DNA of 64,000 bases from NCBI RefSeq assembly GCF_964340395.1, contig NC_135561.1:2170001-2234000 (forward strand). The letters are read 5' to 3'. This document shows, piece after piece, positions 26,701-39,700 of the stretch (position 1 is the first letter of the stretch; every line of letters begins with the position of its first letter). A program made the position numbers and the translations under genes. This DNA is from Glandiceps talaboti (Eukaryota; Hemichordata; Enteropneusta; Spengelidae). Below the pieces are notes generated by a model, which made no database searches, was not told where the DNA came from, and saw only the letters and a program-made list of their open reading frames with translations.

Positions 26701-29700
26701 TGACTCCACCAATAATTGTTGGCTTGACGAGGAATTCAATTGTTATATCCGTGTTTAACACAGTTTCTGAAAATGAATACATCAAAGGATTTGTCATGCC
26801 ACTGGTACCATCAAAGTAAAGTGAATAAACGCCCCCAGTGCTGGTTTCATTCCATGTATGTATGTCATCAAAAAGACTTTCGCTTTCAGGAACCTTCCAC
26901 TTGTCGTTTAAGTCGCCGTTTATGTTATGCTGTGATGTACTGTTCAAAGGTATAGTGCCATTTATAGGTGTAAGGTCATCATCTACATTGTTGTTACAAT
27001 TCCCTAGTAGGCCAGATGATGTTTCACATAAGACTTTCCCAGCTCTAATGTTAACTTGCAGATAGTTGCCAACAAAGCGAATAACCACTACTAATGCATT
27101 ACTTTCATAGCTGTGTAGTTCCCATTGATACTGTGATACTGTGACGATAAACCAGCCAGTTGAGCCAATATAGGTTGTTGTGTCTTGCAACAAGGTTTTT
27201 CTCATGTTCACCCATAGCCCTGGTGCTGCATCAGCTCCAAGTGGTGATATAATTACGACAGACGTACTGGAGATCCTTAAGGCAATGGAATTCACACAAG
27301 TCGATTTGTAGTAGCAAGGTACTTGTCTTATTTGGATACGAATATCCGCACCCAGTCTCAGTAGATAGAAATCACCTGTGCTACCAAAGTAGAAGCTGAC
27401 TCCATCGAAGTTAGTGTATCTTGTATAGGATGAGACAGTAGCTACAAAATAAAGTCGCTGAATGTATACACTGTGGGGAATTATGTTGACAGCAATGGTG
27501 CAGTCACTTCCAAACCAACCGTGTCCACATGTACCACAGTCATATGACCCAAACCAGTTGATATCACATTCACAGTATGGTCCTTTGCAGATTCCATGAT
27601 TGTGGCAAGGGTTTATCGAATCTCCTGGGCATGCAGACGAGCACTCTTCTCCATAGAATCCTGGATAACAAGTACAGTCTCCTAAGGGTGATGTGTATCC
27701 AAACACACATCCATTTTTACACTCGGTGCCTCTTCTCATATTTGGTACCTCCTTGCAAAATGGTAATGCTGGCCAGTAGGTAAGATTTAGAACTGATTGG
27801 CAGGTATCAGAAAATGTGAAAGCTACTTCATATGCAAATGTAATATTCTGAGTTGCAGCAACAACCTTTAAGCAGGAAGTAAAATATGAATCCGAAATAG
27901 CTTTCCCCAATTCTGTACAGTTGTCAGACAAGGGAGGCCATCTTATCAACGAAATGCATTTTTCTGTTGCTATGGTTTCCAAATCTTTGTCTTGAAAGAT
28001 CACTTCGAGTGGTTCTGGTAAAATACGATCTTGAAGGGGTAGATCAGATGGTAACCAAGTTGGTGTTGGCCATGGGTCCGTTGGTAGCTGAAGAATATTT
28101 TCATCAATGAGATCGTGTGTTTTGTCACCTTCACCTTCATCTAATGGCCAATAGTGATACAGATTTTTAGTACCTGGCGGTAGATTACTGTTCCACATGT
28201 CTTGAACTGCAACAGGATCAAAAGTTCTGTTCCAGACTCTGAAATCGTCTATATCTCCATTAAAGTTTGGAAATGGAATATGAGAATTTCCATCTGGTTG
28301 TACTTGCCATTGACCAATAGCAAAGGAACCGACTGAGTTGAATATATTGATAATAAGATGTAGCTCTTGTCGCTTTATCTTTCCAAGGGAAGTGAAACAA
28401 TAGAGGTTCAGCTTTTCGCTTTGGGCATCGTATACTAAAACCAGTTTGTTCCAATTTCCAATTTCAATTTTCAGGGTTGTGTGATAGACAGCGCCATCAT
28501 ACAAAATCAGGATGTAGTCCTCGATAATGAGTGCAAAAGTCTTATCGTTGGTGTAGGAGAACAAAGTCCCACAGTGACGTAATGGGTGTGAACATTTAAC
28601 TCTCATATCAATAGTGATATGTTTTGCAGTGGTTAAGTAAAAGCCATGATGTCTGGGACTGATTGATGTTTGATAAAATCTCAAGCATTGTCCAGCAGTT
28701 GTTTGCAAAGCTGCCTCATCATTCGGGTAGTCAATAACCGAATCACAAATGTCCACTCGCCAATGCTCCAGATACGAAGATAAGTCTTCCTGTGACAAAT
28801 CATCATTGTTTTCATCGGAAGTGCAACTGTCATTGTAGTTTACACTCGACTGGAACTCATAGGGTGTGCTCAACAATGGTGAAGGCTTTTGCTCATCAAA
28901 TACCTGACTACATAGACCAAGTGATGGATTATCAGGTTGTATGATGGATATGCCAGAGGTTTCGGTGATGTTGTTACAGCAACTGCCAACTAAAACTCCA
29001 GATGAAATTGAGCAAAGTGTATCCGGGATCTTTGTATCCAGAGTAAGATATTTTCCGGATGTTCTTATTATTAGTCTGAAGTCACTTGGTCCAAGAAGCA
29101 ATATTTCATCATATGACAGCCTCTCAAGTATGTACCCAGACAATCCATACTCTATTCGCGTGTCTATTACGGTTTCTCTTCCATTGATGATTATTACTGG
29201 ATGGCTGCCAACTCGTGATGAAGCCCTAAATGTAATACGCACAAAACCATTTGCAGAGTCACCAAACCTAACACCAAGATATTTCACGCAGGAGTAGAGA
29301 TCATAGCATCTCACAAACTTTACCTGGATAACCAATCTGTTGTTTAGTACTCTAAGCAAATAGTATTCTCCAACCGAATAGTGTACAAAGCTGATACCAC
29401 TGAAAGTTGTTATCTGTGATATTCCAAGGATATAGGACACACGAATGCTCACTCGGATCTTCACAGAGGTAAAAATGCTAGCAAGTGAGCAGTCATGGCC
29501 GATCCATCCCGCACTGCATACGGTACAATTTTCATTTCCTTGCCAATTATCTGGACAGACACACTGGCCAGTTTCAACAAGACACTGTCCGACCGTATTA
29601 CATGGATTATCTGCTCCACCTGGGCAAACATTGTCACATGACTGACCCCAGAAGCCAGTTAAACAAAGACAGTTATTAGGTTCATCTGGGTCACTGTATC

Positions 29701-29936
29701 CAAACTGACAGGATATGCTACAGCTATCGCCAATCCATCCCGGAAAGTCTTGATCACCAAATGAATTGCAGAGTGGTTGAGCTGGAGATTGTGGTAATTC
29801 AAGCATTATTTGACAAAATGTTGCGAGATCAATTGCAAGTTCCATGGCTGCTTCTGTGCTATTGGTTGAAATTACTTCTTTGACACAGTTATCGTAGTAA
29901 TTGCCTAACACGTTGTCACCCAGAGTACGACACTCC
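20729..29936 (-). CDS. Giant gene last exon: modules 6-9, membrane helix, cytoplasmic tail
   Basis: 9,208 nt (phase 2 in), the largest exon, with no intron. It finishes module 5's Cys-helical domain, then encodes modules 6-9 with VWD starts near 29460, 27480, 25590 and 23660. These VWDs are more diverged (for example TFSGISFVHY and TIGGISFYIS replace TFDGxxF), and cysteines of the CGSCDG core are reduced (GSCCNN, GNCNNN, TSCDTL). Module 9 ends with its Cys-helical domain directly before the membrane helix at 21899-21979, without a further EGF. A 389-residue tail ends LLNEESTA and TAA. The stop and upstream acceptor (TTTTTGCAG) are clear. Confidence 0.95.
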
Positions 29937-30688
29937 CTGCAAAAACAAAATAGTTCATGATTAATATAACCAGAATGTATTTGGACTAAATTTCGACACA
30001 CCGACCCAATATATTTGATGTACAACATTGAATATCAACCAGCATTCTGGGCACAGGATTGACAATAACTAACGTTGCCATGGTGCAGAACTAATAGCCT
30101 GACTATAAATACAACAATTTCCAATTGTATCTAAATTACTATTGAATAGAGGCAATTTGATAACGACAACAAAATTGCATATTTTCCCGATTTATGTAAA
30201 TATTATTCCAAATCACAGTCATACATAACCAATTTTAGATTTCCAAACGAAGAATGAATAATTCGATTGACTATGTCTACTATATAACATATAACTCAGT
30301 ATAGGTAAAATCTCTATACTGGAGTAAACAGTATTTAATATATTACATGTACAAATAACACAATACTTAGTAAAACACGGTGGAGGCGTAACATTGTGTT
30401 TCATGCTTAACAGTGATAATCAGACGACATCAGTGATGATTAGACATTGATCATCAGTCAATAAGCAGTCCTGTGGTGTCCATTGTTATGCGTGAATCGC
30501 AGTCAAATGGTATGACTCCTGAATGTCATTCTTTGTGTTATATATATGTAAATGATTACTAATTTGTCACGTGATTGGACACAAGCGATATCTCGTATGA
30601 TGGATTCGGCCTACTGAGGCAGCTCAGCAAAGCCAGGGCGAAAGGTCTTGGCCAGAAACACTTAACTGTTTATTGTATGGAAACTGCT

Positions 30689-30775
<87 letters not shown>

Positions 30776-33700
30776 AAGGACTAAAGAGGTGTTCTGTGGT
30801 CGACTTACTCATATAGTGGTCCCTTGTAGAACGTGTCATTGCAGTAACCATATGCCCAGTGATTGTCATCCGTTGGAGTTGTTGTAGCTTCCCTTCCAGA
30901 AGATGGCACTGGTACTGGAGCATCCGAATATTTCAAATCTGGTGTTTTTACTGTTGCTGGCGAAGGCCTCAAATATAATGGTAAGCTTGCAACTGAATCA
31001 TAGAGTACGTCAGCTGAAAGTAATATGAGAAAAAGAAGGCTATTGTTTCTCATCACTTAGTGAAACATTCATGATCAAGAAAGTAAATAGATTAGTGAAT
31101 TGCGAAGGTTTCATACCATAACTACTGACGGTGTGTAATATACATATTACAAAGGTTGATTTGCTATATAAATTGTGTATTGTTCGAGTGTGATAAAAAT
31201 ATATCAAAACAAATTTGCAGACAGTGTTTGCAGTAAAGCAACCTTACGCCATCTGTGTAATTTAAAACTTCCACCCCACCCCTCCCCGTGTCCTAATACG
31301 AACTTGTTTACTAACGCAAGACTACTTTTCAATACAGTAAGTTAATGTAGTTGAAGGGTACTGTTGCACATAGTTTGGAATTCAACTATTTCGTATTACA
31401 TTGCTACACCTGTTGTATCTCACGTTGACCGTTGGACTTCTTTGTATTATATGTTGATGCTCCTAACCTGGTTACTAAATATGTAATAGTAAAAGATAAT
31501 CAGTAAATATACCTTCCCCATCATTAAATTTCCAAAGAGCAATGAGATCTTCGGCATCGGGTTGTATGTTGACATTCCAGTTTGCTTGTACTTCAAAGTT
31601 GTCAAAATATCTAAACAAGGAAAAAGCACAATAACTAGTCAGGTAAGAATACTATAGTTTCCGATGTCTCTGATGTGTGGCATTTAGGACGACGAGCTTA
31701 ATCAGAAACTGCGATAAATTATTACCAACTATCTATATCATAAATCTTATTTGGCAATAAATCATTGATATTATTAAAAGAAACGATATATAATGATTGT
31801 CATCAAATTTGACATTGCCAATGTAAATGTCATCGTTTTTATCTACTCGTTTTAAATTGTTTTTGTTTTTATGGCAGACACTATAATTTCCTGACAAGAA
31901 TCAATAAAGTTGTATTGTATTGTATTGTATTGTATTGTATTGTATTGTATTGTATTGTATTGTATTGTATTGTATTGTATTGTATTGTTTGATAGCGGTC
32001 AATTCGTACACGATCATTACATAAAGTGGAAAAAATAGCTTAACTAGTGATGTAACTGTCCATGCTTATCAGCCTTTCGTATTTCATAAACCTACCTTCT
32101 CCATATCCTGAGCTCATCGATGTAACCAATAAATGATCCTTCAGGTTCAAAGCCAAGACCATCTGGGGATGGTTGCCATTTTCCTAGATACATCGTTCCA
32201 CCTGGCTCAAATATATCTCCTGCAAAGGACAATATCTGCCTTCGTACTGTACCAGAAATGTCGAAAACGTAGATGTTTAGTTCATTCAAGGAATGGTCCC
32301 ATACCAAGGAAATCTGATTCCAAACATCAATTTCCAGAGAGATACTTGTTGTAAGATTATGGTCTCCAAAATGAAGGGTCAGCTGACCAAATTCATTTGT
32401 GATGAAAAACGTACTCGATCCACTGTAAGAGAAAATGGTTCCTCCGCAGGTGACTGGATCACATGTTTTGATAAGAAATTCAATAGTTGTGTACCTCCCA
32501 CTGAAAAGATATATTATGTCTGTTCCCAAATGGGTTTGGTTCAAGAAAATGCAGTGTCCAGCACCAGTCTCAATATTTGGATTAAAACCAGTTGTGTTGT
32601 CCTCTCTAAACATGCCTGGACTTACAATAGCCATTTCACACTTCTCGTTAACGATTTCCTGGTTATCTACGTCTTCAATGACGATTGGTACCGGTTCTGT
32701 TGTGTTACCAGCATTGATTCCATCAACTGATCGACGTTTTCGGGATACACCACAGGTGCCTTCAGGATCACATGGTCCACAAATGCCTAATATATAGGAT
32801 TCACAACAAAAGTCTGATGATATTTCTAGATTAACTATCATTCGTGAAGACATGACAGTCAACTGGAGGATACATCCAATTTCAGGAATGGAGATCAAGT
32901 AGAAGCTTGGACCGAACATTGTCGCTGTCAGAGTTTTACCACCAGCATGAATTGACCTTGGTAGATAGAGGCTAGCTTGATCATAGTTCAGGTATGATGT
33001 TGATTTGCCATTTCCGTTGTGGTGAATTGTGAGATAATTGTCATAAAAATCTATACCGACAGCATCGATGCAGATATCATCTTCACGGCAGACAATTTGA
33101 TTTATCTACATAGAAAGAAGGAAATATATATCATAACACACATTCTATGCTATTTAAATGTATATTTTTTATACAAAAACATGGATACCAGTACATATAA
33201 CAAAGCAGATCAGAAAATGAAACATATTTTATTGATGCAAGCTCGTCTGTGTAGGTTACTGTATTAACATAGAACTTAAACATTTGAAACATTTGAAACT
33301 ACACACAGTTGATCATTAATTTAGTGAAAGCAAAACTGAAGCTTTCGTCCACAAGTGTGGAATTGATGTTTTGGGTTGGTCACATGACTCAGTGCTGGAA
33401 TAACATGACAAAACAATAGAACATATTTTAAACAATAGATAACAATGTAATGTTTAATAGTTTTAAAATTGACTTGATTGTGGTATTCGTTTAAAGTAAA
33501 CGTCATACCAAGCATGTTGTGATATCAGACATCAACAGATTATGGTTGAAGTTAACCAAATATGTAGATAAAGATGACTGAATTCACATTATGTTATTGA
33601 TGTTTATATAAACTGTCCAACAAATAATGAGGGTTTTTCTGATGATAGCCCATACATACCTGAATTTCTGTTCCTTCTGCTTTGAGGAGTTGGATAACTT

Positions 33701-36700
33701 CAGCCACATGGAAATCAAAGGCTCGGTCGTGGAAGTTTATAAATGCCCCGGATCTTGCAGTGCACACAACTGGGTGGTTTGGTGGAAGTTGAGGTATTAC
33801 AATAGAGCAGTCACCACCAGTCCAGCCTGTAGTACACGATCCACACACTCCATTACCTTGCCATTGCTTATTACAAATACATTTCCCTATCTGAGCATCA
33901 CACTTCCCATTGTCATTGCAAGGACGTTGTGGGCCACCACCTGGGCAGACCTTGTTGCATTCTGGTCCCCAGTAGCCTTTATGGCAAATGCATTGTCCTT
34001 CAACGAATGTTCCGAAATAACATTTCTTTTGACAATTTTTTCCACCATATATAGGGAACAATCTGTCTGGAAACTCGTTACACAGTTCTTGTGATGGTGA
34101 AGATGGTAGATTCAGTGTTTTCTCACACTGTACTGAGAAAGACAATACAGCATCCATACTTTGGTTGAGATTTCCTGACATGGCTATATCAGTTAGACAC
34201 AGAATGAAGTAATATGATGCAGAGACTGTTAAACCTCCACATCTAGCATTCAGTGTACCACTGAATATTAACCTGTTACAAATTTGTCTGGCTTCAATCT
34301 CGAGTGTCGGACTTGGGAATACTACCACTGTGGTTTGGCGTTTAATGTTTATAACTGTTGTATGTTGTGCACCGGATAGACACCACTTTGGTCCAAGATT
34401 GGATACAGGGAAAATAAAGTCAATGTAGGATACAAGATCATAGGCCGTCTTGCCAGATCCCCTGTCAAAGTTCCACAGCATTGCCACTCTAGGTTCATAT
34501 CTAGTTAGTTTTAGTCTCCAAGTCAAAACAATATCAACGGATTTCAATCTTCTCTGCCATATAATGAGTCCATCAATGTCCCCAGCAAAATATCCTGGTG
34601 GGCCTTGTCCTAGCCCATCTGGTGGGAGTTGCCATGTTCCAAGACCCAAAGAGCCATCAGGGGAAAACACTCCAGTTCCTATGATATAGTATCTGTAGTA
34701 AACTCTACCAAACGGATCGATGCAGTAGAATTCTATTCGTCCAGAGGCTGTGTAGTAGACAAGTGATATTTGTATCCATATATCGATTGGCACGACTACA
34801 TCAGTCACAATTACCATACTTCCAAAATGTAGGCAGAAATGTTGGTTTGCTATTGATAATGAAAACGTTGACTGTTTTGTATACGAGAAAATGGTTCCTG
34901 CTGCAAGTGTTACCCTTGTGTAGATTTGCAATGTTAGGTGCGGAGATTCTAGCAGATATCCTGGTAATGGAAGAGAGACTAAGCCTGAATTATCAAATCG
35001 GAGTCCATAGCCAGCTGTCATATTCCTGAGGGTTAACGTTAACAGGGTGTCAACAGGTTTTACTTGCCAGCCGCTGCAATATTGGAATATAAGTTCATAT
35101 GATATGGTTTTCCGACGTGAATACTCTGCAAGCCCAAGATATTTCATGAAGCACAGGTCATCATCGTCATTACAAGCATCTTCCTTTTTAACGCAAGGAC
35201 CGCATACACCAGCTGAGGTTCCGCATTTCGATTTGGCCACATCCAAATTTAGATTGAAGTAGACTCCTCCCATGACAAGTTTCAAAAGAAAGCCATTTGG
35301 TCCGATTATTTCAAATATTTCTAGTGACTGTCTGGCCAATTGATAATCAGACGACAGTTCAAGAGTTTTTTCCTCGAAGTCAACCATTTCGTCATTCATC
35401 CAGACTGTAGGCTCAAAATCCACTCCAGAAGAAGCGTCAATGACAAAGACAAAACTACTAGTCTTAACAGCAACAGCTACGGTACACACTTCAAGATTAT
35501 TGCAGCTAGTTTGTAACACATTTACCATTAGGCCACCTCCATCTTCCTCATACACCAAATATTCTCCACTCTCTTTAAAGTTGATGCTCGCTCCATCAAA
35601 AAGGCTGAAGAAACCACTGCTTGAAATGAAGCAATGACTTATAGTGTTTGTTGGATTGACTTGTGCTACTGGTAAAGAACAATCACTTCCTGTCCAACCA
35701 GTTGTACAAACAGAGCAGTCTGCACTGCCCTTCCAATTGTCTTCACATTCACAGTCTCCAGATCCAAGTTTACAAGTCCCATGGTTATTGCATGGAGTAA
35801 CAGGTCCCCCACGACAGATAGAATTACAGTTTGCTCCCCAATATCCAATAGCACATTCACAATCTCCTTCTACCAATTGTCCTGAGAAATAGCATGGTGT
35901 ATTACAGTCACTGCCAGACCAGATAGGAAATGACACACTTGTATATGCATTGCAGAGGGATTTCCCTGGCCATTCCGATAGTTTTTGAGAAACATAGCAG
36001 TAATCTGACAATGATAGCGTCACAGCCAGTGATCCATAACGGTCCCCAGTCCACCCCATATCGAAAACACATGATCTGAAGTAGAAATCGAATGTACTTG
36101 TGCTTAGCCCATTACATAAACTTGACATAGATGATGTTCTAATTACATTTGTGCAGTGGTTGTAGACTAAGTCCTCTTCATCAGTGGTACTGAAAATAAA
36201 GGTGTATTTCACAACAACACGATGTATCACTGCATAAGAAAATTTCCACTTTGGAAAGTGTATGTTCCAGCTCTGTTGAACAAAGTAGAAATGAGCAGTT
36301 CCTATCAAATCATAGATGACATCACCCTGTCCCTCATTGCACTTCCACAGTGCTACCAATCCAACGGTATCTGGTTGTAGGTTATTTTGCCGATTCTGTT
36401 CAATTTCAATGGCTGAAAGTGCTTTAGTCCAAATCCTAAGCTCATCAATTTCTCCTTTGAAGTTTTCATAAGTTGGTTGTGTAACAGTATCATCATGGGA
36501 TGGTTGCCATGCTCCGAGACTGATTGTTCCATCGATATCAAATACAACCACTGATTGGGAGATATAAATAGGATAATACTGTACAGTGCCATCTGACGAT
36601 ATTATGTAGATGTATACGTAATCAATAGCCCGCTTCCATACTACAGATATATGGTTCCATGAGCCAATTTCACAGGAAAGCCCAGTGTCAAAGAACAAAT

Positions 36701-39700
36701 TGTCAATATGAATAGTTAATGTACCTGCACTCACAAGAGTAAATGATGTTTTCGAACTATATGAAAAGATGACACCATCATGTTCTAGCTTTACGAGGAA
36801 TTCAATAGTGATATCTGTACTCCCATCAAATATTTCTGTTAGCATATCTGATACTATGTAAGTCTCATCAAGAAGCAAGGAATAGCCTGCACCGGTTGGT
36901 ACTGGTCTTTCGCCATAGTCAGAGTTGACATATATTGGCCCAAAGAGACTGATTTCTTCTTCAACATTCCAAATACCAGTGTCAATAGCAATGCTGATGT
37001 CTGTGACGTCATTGGTTATGTTACCATCACATGAACCACATATAGTTTGGTTGCCTGTACACAGGCCCTCCATCATCTTTGTTGTAATGCTGAGGTATCT
37101 ATCAACCACGCGGACATTAACTTGAAGATCAATTGTTGTACCCTGTATTAAGTATTCGTCATTTGCTATATGGCTGAAGACAAAGTTGCTCATCCTATGT
37201 GTTTTATCATGATAGTCTATCCTTGTTCCATCAGCCCAAAGGAATAACCTGCTATTACTAGTGTAGCCTGCTCTTAGGACAATTTTCTCATCATTGAATT
37301 TCAATCCTATAGCACTGATACAGGCCGAGTCTGTGTAACATGGTATATTTCTCATTTGCAGAGAAAACGTATTGTCAATGGTTTTCACTAAGTGATATTC
37401 ACCAATCTCCTTGAAATCAAAGCGAGCACCATCAAATGTATTGAAATGTCCTTGACCAAATACACTACATATTTGCTCCTCTCGAGCTCCGCCTGTATCA
37501 GTATTGATTGTACAAAGTTCACCAGTCCATCCAGATGCACACGCAGTGCAGTTTGTGTCATCTGCCCATCCTACATCACATCTACATGTTCCGGATTCAG
37601 ACATGCACATTCCATGACCATTACAGGGTGTCTGGGTTCCTCCAGGACAGATATCAACACATGATTCACCCCAGAAACCTTTATCACATATACACTTATC
37701 TTTTTCAAGGTCGGGTGTTCCAAAGACACATTCAAGACCACAGCCAGGAGCCGTGGTGTCATTTTTGCATGGATCGATTGGAGAATATGGTAATTCAAGT
37801 GTGGCTTCACAATACCTGGAGTATGACTCTGTTGACAGTTTATATGCATTTATATTGCGTCGATAGGCAATATCAATAAAACATGTCTCCTGATAGAACT
37901 GGGCCAACGACAGACCCAGTGATGAACAACCAGAATATAGTGCACCATCAAAGATTGTTTGCTTGCATTTTGCTTCAGCCTGTCTCCTGCTTGCATCACT
38001 TGTGAACAAGGACGCAGTAAAGTGGTAGTCCCGCTTTGGTCCATTTGACAGTACTGGGGCATTAGACAGATACCACTGTGCACCTTTATTCTTTGGGATG
38101 GTGATATCATGACCAAAAACCATGTCAACTACTTTTTCCCCACGGCCTTCAGCAAACTTCCAAAGTCCACTTAAACTTGATAGTCCTGGTTGAACATTCA
38201 TCCCATAATTTTGCCTGATTCCAGTATACTCGAAGGATCGTCGCCAAATACGTATTTCATCAATCTCTCCAGCAAAGTGTGACTTGGGGGGTTGTCCTCC
38301 AAATCCAGGTTGCCATATTCCTATTGCCATTGTACCCCCTGGTATGAACAATCCTGTCATTACTGTATAGCTGTAGCCACTGATTTGTCCTAAGTTGTTG
38401 AAATAATACAATGTACAATGCCCAGTTGCTCTGAAGTACACAAATGATATATGTATCCATGCTGCAATGTCAGTGGCGATACCTGTATTTATGCTATTTT
38501 CATCATAGTGAAGTTTTAGTGTATTGTCATTAGTTATTGCAAATCGATGAATATTTGCATACGACAAAAGGGTTCCCCCCTTGGTGGATGGATCTGACGC
38601 CCTCACTAGGAATTCAATTGTGACATCATCAGTTTCTTTAAGTGTGTTGATGAGAGACGAAGTCTCACAATGCGTGTGGTCGAAGTGGAGGCTATAGCCA
38701 CCTGGCGTGATTTCTCGGTCTTCCATATGTTTGCCATACACATATCTGAAAGCCGTATCTGCTGTATCAGGAATCTTACAGAACTCAGCAAAGGCTCCAT
38801 TGATGTCATCATATGTAATGTCTGCGTGATCGATGTATACACCAAGACCGGTCTGAAAATCATTATCTCTATCACCATCACAGCTTCCACACAGAGTTCC
38901 TTTGGCATCATCACAACTGGTTGTATGTATTGTAATTTGCAAGCTGATGAATCGAGAATCTACTTCTATTGTCATATTACATGATCCCCTTTGTGTATAT
39001 ACATAGTTCTTAGTTGATGTTCTTGTTAAAAGAGTGGTATCATCAATTTGCAAGTTCTTGTCAAATAATATTTCTTCTTCATTGAGAGATATTACTTCAT
39101 AACTACTGTCATCATACGGTGCATGTAGTGTCAGGTTTGCATCTGTAGTTTTTATCCAAATTTGATTTATACAAGTGTTTTCTCCACCACAGGGAACTTG
39201 TCGAGCATACACAGAAATTGTCTGTGATTCTACCAAAACGAATTCACCAACTGCATGAATGTCATATGTAGATCCATCAAACATTGTAAAATGTGAATAG
39301 CTGAACACGCTGCACACTGCATATGCTGATGATGGGTTGATATCAGCTACAGCTGAAATGCAGTTTTCCCCCTGCCAATTTGCCTCACATGTTGAACAGT
39401 TGGAACTTTGGCTATAGCTGCTTGGGCATTCACAGATTCCATTGTCGACACCACAAATTCCATTATCAAAACATGGTTTGAAAGCACTTCCAGGACACTG
39501 CTCTTCACAATTACTACCCCAGAAGCCATGGTAACAGATACATGATTCTGTCACATCACCTTCAGATGTACCGGAAACACAAGGTATGTTGCAATTCTGT
39601 CCTATCCAATTTGGGAAATGTCGCCCACTAAAATGGTTACAAAACGGTTTTGCTGGCCATTCATTGAGTTGATTGAGAAATTGACATTGATCGGAGTATG

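Larger units (their letters stand above)
29937..33659. other. Introns around module 5 of the giant gene
   Basis: Introns at 29937-30808, 31014-31512, 31611-32095 and 33106-33659 separate the small module 5 exons. Besides the TG and TATTG tracts listed separately I see no gene or conserved element in them. Confidence 0.7.
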
